64,000 bases of DNA from Hetaerina americana (Eukaryota > Arthropoda > Insecta > Odonata > Calopterygidae): positions 930,001 through 994,000 of the forward strand of contig JAKTNV010000076.1 in assembly GCA_022747635.1 (NCBI GenBank), in the 5' to 3' direction. The position numbers and the translations under genes are program-made. The notes beneath the pieces are model-generated. The model did no database searches, was not told where the DNA came from, and saw only the letters and a program-made list of their open reading frames with translations. Below are positions 11,583-22,071 of this stretch, piece by piece (positions within the stretch are counted from its first letter, which is position 1; every line of letters begins with the position of its first letter).

Positions 11583-11731
11583 TGCAAAAGAAACACTTGG
11601 TTTTTCCACATAAAATATGTATTCACGACCTAGGTTTCGACGCTCAGCGTCATCTTCAGGTGACGCTGAGCGTCGAAACCTAGGTCGTGAATAAATATTT
11701 TATGTGGAAAAGCCAAGTGTTTCTTTTGCAA
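11583..11731. repeat. 149-bp near-perfect palindrome made of Penelope-type end sequence
   Basis: Arms of about 70 bp (11583-11653 and 11662-11731) pair with few mismatches around an 8-bp spacer TCTTCAGG. The arms contain CGACCTAGGTTTCGACG, and similar ..GGTTTCGACGTT..CATCATCAGG text lies at the end of the Penelope-like element at 25700-25745. It looks like two Penelope-type ends joined head to head. Confidence 0.75.
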
Positions 11732-11889
11732 TATGTATCGTTTCCACAAAGTGACGCCTGAAGTTATCTCCTGGTTTTTCTAGCTTTACGTACTCCATAG
11801 AAGTGTTACGTGTTAACATTTATTATTAACGTACATATTTCATTCTAAAAATATCATGAGTAATATTGCTCAATATTTTTTACAATGCT

Positions 11890-14560
11890 CAAAAGGAGAA
11901 AGAAATCGATAGGGTATATGATCAGTTAGAGGAAATAATAGTCTGTGTGTTCTTGCCGAGCAACATTTGATAGTGATAGGGAATTGGAATGCAACAGTTG
12001 GCGAAGGAAGAGATGGGTATTATGGTTAAGGCAGAAGGGATTACTGTGGGGAGAGAGTAATGAGTTCTGAAGGAGAGAGGGGTTAATCATCACCGACACT
12101 TTGTTTAGGTATCACAAAAGGAATTGGTATACATGAAAAATGACAGGGGAATTAGAAAGATATCATTTAGATTATGGTTTGGTACAGATTTAGGAAAAGC
12201 TTGATCAATTCGTACAGTCACTGGAGCAGATGCAAACTCTAATCACAATTTAGTTGTTAAGAGACTGTAGTGTCCGATTCAAAAAGATAAGGTAGGGGAG
12301 GTGAGCTAGGAAATGGAATGTAGTAGCATTGTCTGAATTGACATTGAAGCAGTATGAGCAGGCTCCATAGAAAATCATGAGTGAGGGAGAGTAACTGAGT
12401 ACTTTATAGAAAAAATGGAAATATATGAAAAACCACAAAAGAAACTATGAGAACTGTTGATGGGAAAAGGACAAGGAAATCATTGATTAGTAATGAGATG
12501 ATTAGAAAAAAAGATGAGAGAAGGAAATGGAAGAATATCAATTTAGTTAGGTATAAGGAAGTACAAAGAGTTAAATAATAAATTGAAATGGGTAACCAAT
12601 AGAGCTAAAGAAGCATGTTAGAAGATGCAGCACGAGGATTTGGAAAGTTTGCAAAGGAAGGGTAAAATAGTACTCAATACAAGAGGGTTAAAACTATTAG
12701 GATTAGGAGATAGAATCTTTGTTAACAATTAGAGATAAGTCAGGAAAAATAATAGTTGAACCAGGAAAGATTGAGGAGAAATAGAAGGAATATATAGAGC
12801 TGTTTGGCAAAGAACCTAGGCCAGCAAGGTTAGACATAGAAAAAGAATATTACATAGATAAAGATAGTTTACGTCCAGGCTTACTTGACAGTGAGATAGA
12901 ATGTGCATTAGGGAAACAGAATCAAATAAGTTCATAATGGTAGACAACATTCCTGCAGAACTTCTATAATATTTAGGAAAATGTGGAAGGAAGAGTTTTT
13001 AAGGATTAATTATAGCATTTATGAGAGAAAGAGCAAACTGGGTAAAACTAATGAGTATATTGTAGAAATAGGAATGGATAGGATGCTAATCCACCGCCTG
13101 TACATGTCTCAGACTGCTCAGATGCGAGTACGAGATGGAGAGCCCGGATGGGCAGTCTTAGGAAAAGGAGTAAAGCAGGGTTGTCCATTATCACCTGGGC
13201 TGTTCAGCATACAGGGTCCACTTTAAAAGTAATGTGTATTATCTGGGAAAAATAGATTCATAGATCGTACTAATACAAATGCTTAAAATTGTTCAAAATA
13301 CTCTCCCCCTGCATCAATACACTACAAAGACATGTCTACCCTGCCTGGAAGGCACCCTGAAATTCCTCAATGGGAGTGTCTCTCATGAACTTTGTAAGAT
13401 GTTTTTGGATGTTTTCCATGGTCTCCCAATGCTTTCATTTCAATTCTCTCTTCAGTCGGGATAACAAAAAAGGCTGGGGACCACCGGGGTGCTCCAGTCC
13501 AGGTAGTTGGTAAGGATGAAGGATGTGTGGCTGGGCACTCAATCCATGTTATGCAGTCGAAAAACGCGCTTCACACGGAGGTGCGTCTCTATGCTCAGAC
13601 TGCTTGGAGCAAACTGGCAACTGGCTGCATTGAAAGGGCAGACTCCCCTCAACATTTCCCAACCGGTTTTACCTTACTGCTATGGATAGTCGCGTCACAA
13701 TTAAATCATGCGCATTAATTCAATAAGGACCATGTATGTAGAGGACATAATTAAAGAAGCATGGGAAGAACTGGAGAGGGGAATGAAAGTCAGATGGGAA
13801 TTCTTAAAATCAGTTAGGATTGCTGATGACAAAGCTTTTGCTTGTCAGTCAGCCAAGGGGTTGCAAGCATTGCCGAGTGCATTAGAAATTCAGTGCGGTA
13901 GATATAGGATGAGAATAAACGTAAATAAAACAAAGGCTATGCAGTTTTCCAGAAAGAGAAGGGCTAAGTTTAAGATTTAAATAGGAGGGCAAAAAATAGA
14001 GCAGGTGGAACAGTTTACATATCTCAACCAAAATGGTTTTGGACCAAAATGGTCAAAGTGGCATTAACATAAGAAGAATTGCGTTTGGCATAGTAGCTTT
14101 CACAAGGAGGAGAGAATCGATGACAGGAACGTTGAGTAAGTATGTTATAAAAGGGCTCGTTAAAACTTTGATATGGAGTATAGTTATGTACGGCGTGGAA
14201 ACATGGTCTTTGAAGCAGGATGATAGGCATAGATTGGAGGCTTCTTAAATGTGAGTGTGGAGAAGGTGAAATGTAGAGAATGGAAAACAAGTGAAGTGGG
14301 GGGAGTGAGTATGGTGGGGGAGAAGAGGAGATTATTGAGAGAAATCATAGCGAGACAGGAAGGATGAATGCAAAGCATTATTGATTGGTAATGGGATGTT
14401 GAAGACAGTATATAGGGGAGGATGTAAGGCAAATGAGGAAGGGGAAGGATGTTGGATGGAATGAAGGGAGGAAGTATACAGAGATAAGGAGGGGCTTGTT
14501 GTAGAGTAAGATGTTAGGCTGTGTTTTGTTTGGAGAGACAAGATATTTAGTAATTAGTTT
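11890..14560 (+). mobile_element. Non-LTR retrotransposon copy 1 (apurinic endonuclease plus reverse transcriptase), decayed
   Basis: Endonuclease traces at 11890-12200, then reverse transcriptase: VLGKGVKQGCPLSPGLF (about 13156-13206), RIADDKAF (about 13816-13839), INVNKTKAMQFS, and YGVETWSLKQDDRHRLEAS (about 14190-14248). Stops and shifts throughout. Interrupted by a mariner derivative at 13212-13734. A second copy on the minus strand at 33800-36215 preserves the uninterrupted site. Confidence 0.8.
13212..13734 (-). mobile_element. Mariner-type deletion derivative with TA target site
   Basis: A 523-bp insertion with TA on each side (13210-13211, 13735-13736) and short inverted ends CAGGGTCC / GGACCATG. 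On the minus strand, from about 13460 down, it reads FLLSRLKRELK, ENIQKHLTKFM, EEFQGAFQAG, the C-terminus of a mariner-type transposase. The catalytic core is deleted. Confidence 0.75.
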
Positions 14561-14569
14561 TATATAATT

Positions 14570-16115
14570 TTATTCCATAATGCAGAGCCAGCCAGTACTA
14601 ATGGCTACAATTTCGTAAAATTCTTTAAAAATATACCTTTAAATGCGAGCTCAATGCTGAATTGACTGGATGGAATTAAAGAAATAATTAATTTATTCTG
14701 ATTTTAAATCAAACTTTGTTTGTTTATATGAATTGAACTAATTATTTTCTCATTATTTTTTATGTTTTATTTAATAATTATTTTGCGGCAAATGCAGATG
14801 TTTTTATTAACTTCGGATATTACTTAGAAGGTTTCATGTCATTTATTTGTTTGGGTAAAATTAAATAATACCAATTTAGTATTTTTTGGGGGATGGTATT
14901 CCTATCATGCGGCAGGAATGCCAGTGCAGGTTTTACAGCCGAGCAGATCTGTCTCGAATCGTTCAATTGAACGAGTTACTTAAGTGGGTGTGATGATCTG
15001 AGTCGTTTGAAATGATAACTAGTCTTTAGTGAACGCTTGGCGGTTGGGAATGCTTGGGACTGATGCCTCCGATGCTAGCTCAAAAAACATCTTCCCTTGA
15101 CTCAGAGAATCGAAGAACTCGCGGAGTTTGCAGTGTGTGAGTGAAACAAATTCGAATGACTGACTGCTTCAATGAATCAAAAGAAAGGAGTCCTTTCCAA
15201 TGAGTCCGAGGCACTCGGTGGAAATGGTGGGAATCTTAAGTCCCAGAAAGTCCGTAACGTTGATATTTTGGAGTTTGTTTATGGAATGAGTAATTGGTGC
15301 GTTATTACTTGAACGATGTGATAAATTCATGTTATGATTAGTTTAATTAATTAAAATCTTCATGGCGTGTTAGTTTCAGGTTTTTTGACATATCAACATG
15401 AGACAGATATAACGTCAATATTATTGTCAATGTGGTGTACATTATACAGATACATAATAACATAAAATATTATAATTATAATAATGGTTATTTGTTGTCT
15501 AAATAATTCATTAATGGCCAAAATGCAAGAATTTGAATTCATGGAAACAGAAACACATGGAATTACCCATAACATGAACTAGATATCTACATTATGCAGC
15601 AATAATTTTTACTAGGCACTCACCTTAAAAATTACATACACACTGAATGATAAAGATTACACGATGGTATACATACAGCAAAAAATATGAAAATAGTCAG
15701 TGATGGGGATACAGTGTGACCCATTGACCTTCGGCAATACTGTATCAGAAAAATAAAATTTTCTGGCAAAATATTTTAAGATAACTGCTTTCCAGATAAT
15801 TCATTTTCATTGAAAATCTTATGATTTCTTTAATATAGCAACAATGATTATTGCGTCGTCAAAAATTGGAAATATTTTGAAATTTACTAACTCTAAACTA
15901 AGCAGTAAGATACAAAGAAAAAAGAAGCATTTTGCTCTTCCAGTTATGATTTCAGAAAGTTATAATTGACAATTTTTTATGGCCCAATCGACTTCTTTTC
16001 TCAGCAAGAAACTGGTCTCCCTTTGTAAAAACACTTACAGTGCACTGAGGTGGCCATCATACAAATTCTTCTTTGCATTAACCTATAAATCTTAGGGTAG
16101 ACCAGTTTCCTGCTC
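14570..16115. other. Intergenic stretch with dyad-rich patch
   Basis: No gene. 14950-15200 holds GAATCGTTC / GAACGAG / GAATGACTGA motifs including the exact palindrome CGTTCAATTGAACG (14960-14973). Similar motifs recur at 19190-19270. The rest is unremarkable AT-rich sequence. Confidence 0.4.
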
Positions 16116-16117
16116 AT

Positions 16118-17127
16118 TCACCTAATCACCGTGCCAAGTACTTCCTGGAGGTACTGGCCCACTCCAACTATTGCTGCAGATTTTGCATGTCCCTTCTTTT
16201 GCTGGCTATGGTGGAATCCAACTCCTATATTAAAAAGTTTGTGGGGGGCTCTGTTTTCCAGGTTCTGGTGATTCAGTAACGGGTACTTGCCTGGGTTTAT
16301 TGCATAAGACATGGTAAGATGCCTTAAAATGGAGAGAAAACATTTTTTAAATCTTAGATCTAGTAAGCATGCTTCTTTCAATACACAATTTATCTCCACG
16401 TCATTAAATCTCTTCTGGAGCCTCTCCATCATTTTCTCTGCCATAGACTTTATTTCAGGCAACTCTTCATTCAAAATTTTTTATTTGTGTTTAATCAAAA
16501 ATTTTACAATAAAGGTAATTTTGGAAACATGGGTAAACTTCTGATATCCAATGTGGCAGAATAAAATTTTTCTTATATTTCTATTGCCTTTTTGAAAACA
16601 CCACTCCTTTTCATCTACCTATGTGTAGTATCTGGAGGTTATGACAATGTACTGCTAATGTAGAAAGGATTGGCTTCTTCTACTGTGTGAATTGTTCAAA
16701 CATATGGATGGAATTCCCCCTGGTTGGCATGTCCTGTTTTACTTTTAGTGTGGGAGTCATCTGTCTGTGTTGCTTACAAGTTTCCTGCTACTTTGGGACT
16801 TATTTTGAAAGTTCAACAATGTTTTTAATATTTGTTTGCAGGGACTTTATTTTTGATATACCAGTCTGCACCACCAAATTCAGAATATAAGCAAAACATT
16901 GGGTGGGATATAGGATTACATTGCTACCCACATATCCTTATTGCTGCTGTAATATTGGCAGAATTTTCACTCACAACAGCAACAACTTCGTTTAACAGAG
17001 ACCAATCTATTAAAAGCCACTTAATTTCCACAGATAAGTTTTCTGAAGTATGTCTGTCCCTGTAGGGAAAGTGGTAAATTAAGAATGAGTGAAAAATAAA
17101 ATCTTTATTAATTGAATGAGCTGTCAA
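16118..17127 (-). mobile_element. hAT transposase remnant
   Basis: On the minus strand: TSENLSVEIKWLLIDW, then NEVVAVVSENSANITAAIR, QCFAYILNLVVQ, KQDMPTRGNS and finally VLKEACLLDLRFKKCF. These are ordered motifs of the hAT (ZBED-like) transposase core. Three or more frame breaks; the N-terminal BED finger and C-terminal dimerisation region are not visible. Confidence 0.75.
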
Positions 17128-20100
17128 AGTCAGATAACTTACGTAAATGGGAGAATCAGACCATCAGTAGTAATGAGCACTCCTGTATCACACAAAATAT
17201 TAAAGGAATTCTTCTCTCTTTAAAAAAAATTGTGCGAACAAATTCCCCGAGAGAAACTTTCTAATGGGTAAAATATAATTGGGACTGAGCATCTGCATAA
17301 TTTTTTTTACTGTTTGTTTTCAACTACGCTAAATGGTTGGCTGTCTCTCGCAATGAAACAAACAATTTGTTCACCAAACTATCATTTCATCCTCTAAGAG
17401 GCCCCCATTGGTTTGGGTTTAAACTGACCTAATGTACATTGTGAATATATGTGGCCTCTCAAATTGGGAAGCTGGTATTCTGCATCCACAGATGTTTGAT
17501 TGGAGAAAGATGGAGGATTATTTGTGCCCAAGTTAGAAGATAGGTCTCTGGAAGCTTTGATGAAGACGGGCTTGACTGTGAGAGAGTGAGAGCAGCATGA
17601 CTCCTTCAAGTTGCCCAGAGACCTGGTACACTGGGATACTTTACCTTATTCATATAAACAGCATAAAGAAACAGTAATTTGATTTCACTGATTTTTGAAA
17701 TCATTATTACTTACTGGGAATAACATGATAGAAGAGACATTACCCTGATGTTTCTTTGTAGATTGGACACTGAGCCACCTTTAATAGTTAATGTAGCAGA
17801 GCAAAAGTCACTTCTAGTGAACATTGTTTAAATAAAACTTCTTCGCTGAGATTCCATATCCATGTCTTCAAAAATCAAGAAAGGATCCAAAATTTTGCTG
17901 AGATTCTCTGGTGATCACGACTGCCTTGTGTTTGGTCTACCACTGAACTGGTCCATGAATGGGTGTATTATATATACCTTAATTAAATAAGTGCTTTTTT
18001 TAACCCCACCTTCCTGCATACAGGGGGGCCCTATTTTCCTCGACCAGATGGCCATCCCCTTATCACAAACAGGATCTCTATAAGGTCTCGTCTGAGTTAG
18101 CGTTTTTGGTAGTGTTGTCGTACTGCGTCCGACTGCACCTTTATAGAGGAAAACATCTTTGAAGCCAATGTCAGTTATTTGCTCCCTCCGAAAATCATTC
18201 TTTCCCGCATTCGGCTCCGTTGGCTCTCCCGGCCAGGTGCAACCACCATAAGCAATGCTATGAATGCTTTTCATGGCTTTCTTTACCACCCTGAGTTTTT
18301 GAGGTAGACGGGTCAAAAAGACCAAGCATAGTTTCCGAAATGCAGATGAGTAAACACAGGTGGGTTTGGGTAAAATCAACGGTCTAGCAATATATAGCAA
18401 ATATGACGGCCTCTATTAGGGCAAATTTTTTGTCGAACTTTTCCAATGAAAATGATTGTACGAAAAATCTCCAAAGTAAGTTGTCAGGTCCAAAATTCAT
18501 AATTTACATTATTTGGCAGACAGAGCTCGCGGCCAATTAAGTTTTACAAAGATATCGAAAATTATATTCGTGTGCAATTATATCGTGACCACCTTTCCTA
18601 ATTTCGAACGGGCGCTACACGAGATTCACCGATTATAGTACTCCAGTAGTTTTGTGAATCAGGAAAAATGTCATAGCTACCAACTATTTAATGTACTCCC
18701 ATGGTTGCAAATCTAATTAATTACTGTTACTGGAGCTACTTATAAGGGCATACTAATGGGCGGGAAGTGTGTCAGTAATTCGTAGGCCTTTAAAAAGAGA
18801 ATGTGTGAGGTTAACTTTAATATCTTCTGGATTTAAAAGGATTAGGGCGAGACATATGATCAAACAATATGGAGATTAGTGTAAAAACATTTTCAAGTAG
18901 TAGTAATATATTGTGATTTTGACACCTTAAGTTTCTGTTTTATTCTTTTACTGCATTGTACATAATGGTTGACGTACGATTAATCTTTCAGAGGAATGAT
19001 TAAAATGATACCCCCAATGAAGCGTGGTCCATGGAATTATTATCATTTACTGTCACCGGAAAAAAGAGAATTAAAAATTCCGATTATTGTCGAGTGACCT
19101 GGATCATTCCTACTTTATCTATTAGCTGTGTGGTTTATTTAGAATATATAGGTACATCAGTTAGGTATGCAGGCCGCGGTACTCCAATGTTATTCAAATG
19201 AATCACTCAAGTGAACGAGTCATTAAGGTGAATCGATCCAATTGATTCGATGCAATAAATTGAATCATTCGGCCCGACACCATAATACCAAGTGCTAAAA
19301 GCGAGATGACTAGCAGAAAGATTAATCGCCATGGCGGGAGTAGATCAGTCACGATAACATTGGTTATTTATTTGATAGAGTACACTTTTACTCGTTGAAA
19401 AAACGAAGGGCTTTATTAGCGCGAGGTGGGACAAGGCGGAGCTTTCCTTGGGCAAGAGAAATTTGGCGTCTTCCACATGAATGTGGTATAATTCTTATAA
19501 TAACTTTATTTTATCAAGTAATTGGATACAGAATTTGAAAGGTAGAGGTAAGAACATATTTCTTTGTTTGGTGATGCATTTCATGACCAAGAACATCGTC
19601 TTCTTAAGTTATTCTGTTTACTCCGATTCGTGCGTATTTTCCCAGGATTCCATCTATGCCTCGTTTGTGTGTTTGTTAAATCTTATTTTGGTATATAAAC
19701 ACTACTGAAAAGAATCTTCAAGCGTTATGTTGTATTGGGAGAGTGTAAGCATTTAGTAATTCCCTCAATGAAAATGTAGCTATCTGCATGAATCCAGCTG
19801 CGTAATTATTAGGTCGTTCGCCGAACTTTGGATAAAGGAGTCACTATTTTACTACGTAATCCCACAAATAATACAACCAACAAAAATGAAAAAGTGCCGA
19901 CAAAGACTAATTGTAGGCTAAATATTTAATTGATACTAAGCTAAACTTAAAATTATTAAATCTTACGCAAGAAAAGTATGCATAAATATAAATGAACTAC
20001 ACTCGCCACATTTCTTAAAACAGTTACTGACGAGGATTACAGACCGAAAAAATACACTGGTGCACAACACCATGTAGTAAGATAAAACGTTTAAAATTAT

Positions 20101-20510
20101 TTAAATGTAATGCTCTAAGACCTAATAACTAAAGCAAGTCAAAAAAGGGATAATCTAATAATAGAGGAAATATAGTCCGATAAGAGAAAATGACTACAAA
20201 ACTTGTACCAAAACTCGCCCTAGTTAAGGCAAAGAAATAAATGGAAAACTTCAATATAAGACTGCCGAATGAATTGTAAAGTGAACTCAGAATTAAGCAA
20301 TAATATTCACGCGGTTTTGCAACAGCACACAAATGTTCGCACAATCTATCTATCAAAATATTTACATTCGGACATCATATGTTTATTCCTTATTCTTAGC
20401 TACATAGATGGCAGTACTACCGCATAGGGTGGCCAAACTCGAGCTGAGTTTTCATTATGCGCTTTACACTAAGGCATCAAGCATGCTCCTTAATGCGTAA
20501 CCAGGTTGGA
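17128..20510. other. Intergenic stretch between hAT remnant and copy B
   Basis: Apart from the 161-codon ORF, no gene recognised. 19160-19290 holds a dense set of GAATCA/TTCAAATG dyads similar to 14950-15200. CpG is more frequent at 18500-19450 and 20400-20650, the latter next to the possible copy B promoter. Confidence 0.35.
17915..18400 (-). CDS. Unidentified 161-codon ORF
   Basis: An uninterrupted ORF from ATG (18398-18400), in a stretch with more CpG than its surroundings. The protein is basic with no recognised domain, transmembrane segment or repeat; a central part reads GCTWPGEPTEPNAGKNDF. It may be a small lineage-specific gene, an exon with flanks, or a chance ORF in an old transposon. 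No homology could be tested. Confidence 0.2.
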   Translation of the reverse strand: MLYIARPLILPKPTCVYSSAFRKLCLVFLTRLPQKLRVVKKAMKSIHSIAYGGCTWPGEPTEPNAGKNDFRREQITDIGFKDVFLYKGAVGRSTTTLPKTLTQTRPYRDPVCDKGMAIWSRKIGPPCMQEGGVKKSTYLIKVYIIHPFMDQFSGRPNTRQS

Positions 20511-20516
20511 CGCAGC

Positions 20517-20524
20517 TATAAAGG
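20517..20524 (+). promoter_or_regulatory. Possible TATA box for copy B
   Basis: TATAAAGG in a CpG-richer stretch, followed about 140 bp on by a strong donor (TTG|GTAAGG at 20664). This could mark a noncoding first exon of about 20550-20663 that splices to 21553. Inference only. Confidence 0.25.
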
Positions 20525-21552
20525 TTTTAGCATGGGAGTGGGTGTTCCATGGTTCAAAACTAATGTTTAGAAGGCATAACTGTGTTACTTGTATACTTTG
20601 TTTTAGAGAAGCCCTCGGTGGTGTTAATGTGGAGATTAGTGCCGTGATTGGTTTTCGGAGTTGGTAAGGATTTCATGCTGATGTCCGCAGTTCGTTATAT
20701 GAAGTAGTACATTGTTCTTGTCGGCAGTAGAATAAATGTATCCAGTGTGCACATTGTCATTGTATTTAAATATCTATTTGAAGTTGCAATCATTACTTGT
20801 GGAACTTGCTGTAAAATCAACAAATGTTAGAGTTTTAAGCAGGCAGCGAAAGTTGAATAAGCTTGTACTTCTTTGTAATAAAGCAAGGAATACAGCTTAT
20901 AACTTGCAAATCCTTATTTGGCTGCTACATTCTGATTTATTTATTGCTCTATATTTCACCCTTCCTTAGTACTTAAATACGGCGTAATGAGTAATATTTT
21001 TCTCTGAAATTGAGCTGAATGTTAAATTGCAAACACCACGAAAATTTTCATTATGTCATGGTTGTCGATAAAATGTTACCATGTGAAATATGGTCTGTAT
21101 TAGCCCCACTTTAGGGTACCATGTACGGCCCTAGCTCTGGCGCACCGTCATCGGTCTAAAAACGACCAAAATTAATTTGTACCAATCGATTAAAAATTGG
21201 TATTTCAATGGACTGAGAATTTGGAAAATCTGATTTACGTAAAAAGAGACTGCATTCTCTGTTTTCTTAGAAAAATCTGGTGGTTGCCCTTTAGGTCGCT
21301 GTACTATTTTTCATGTATGCATTTTATTATTTTTTAACCTGATTATAATTGTATGGAATATTTCCAGAGTACATTTGGCTAGGAGTTTTTGCAGAATAAT
21401 GTTCTCTAAATCGATAATTTCGATTTTTAAAACACCATGACGTTAATCTTGGCTTTTAATATGTGCCTCAAATGTAAAAGCACAAACTTGTTATTTTTAA
21501 AGTTTCTTTTGTAATATCTTCCCCCAACTAAATGTTGTTTCTTTTATTACAG

Positions 21553-21584
21553 GATTTCATCGTAATTTCAAATGGTAACCACAT
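21553..21584 (+). CDS. Candidate start exon of copy B, ending in ATG
   Basis: A 32-bp stretch after a good acceptor (CTTTTATTACAG); its last three bases are ATG followed by GTAACC. Splicing there places ATG in phase 0 directly before GAT GGA GCT at 21937. Reading on without splicing gives a 44-residue Cys-rich ORF instead. Only splice-signal and phase evidence supports it. Confidence 0.25.
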
Positions 21585-21936
21585 CCTCTCCACAAGCAAG
21601 TACCTGCTTATGCAATATCCCTAAGCATAATTCAATGGAAGTGTGTGGACAGTGTAAAAGTTTTTCTCACTGTCAATTGGTGAAAACATTTTGGGATTCA
21701 TGATTATAACGTTCTGAGGATTTTACCTTCATACTGTCAATCTCTTTTAATGATAGTAGTGTTTTCTCGTTGCATGTTGAGCATTCTGTCATAGTATGAG
21801 TTTCGTGCATTGAAGTTTTCATTAGCTCATTTTCATAGGTTCCCTATAATTTTCCAATATAAAAGCTGGGTATTTATCATAACAAGGTGAGTCACTTTTT
21901 AAATAACGACATAGGTGTATGTTTGCTCTTCTTAAG

Positions 21937-22071
21937 GATGGAGCTACTAGTAGCTCACCAACCAATCCTCCTCCCCAATCGGAGCAACAGCCAACTGTAG
22001 CCGAAAATTCAAATCAAGTGGACCAGTCCCCATCCGATGACGCTGAAGATGAGACTGCATCACCACTTGTG
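21937..22071 (+). CDS. Copy B exon: Ser/Pro/acidic linker
   Basis: 45 codons in phase 0 at both ends, after the tract GTTTGCTCTTCTTAAG; donor GTG|GTATGT. It encodes a low-complexity stretch (SSSPTNPPPQSEQQ, then DQSPSDDAEDE) of the disordered type that precedes the FN3 in ATF7IP proteins. Confidence 0.7.

Noticed and set aside
11890..14560. CRISPR or prokaryotic operon structure anywhere in the window
   Set aside because: No regularly spaced direct repeats, no ribosome binding sites; introns and poly(A) signals show a eukaryotic genome.
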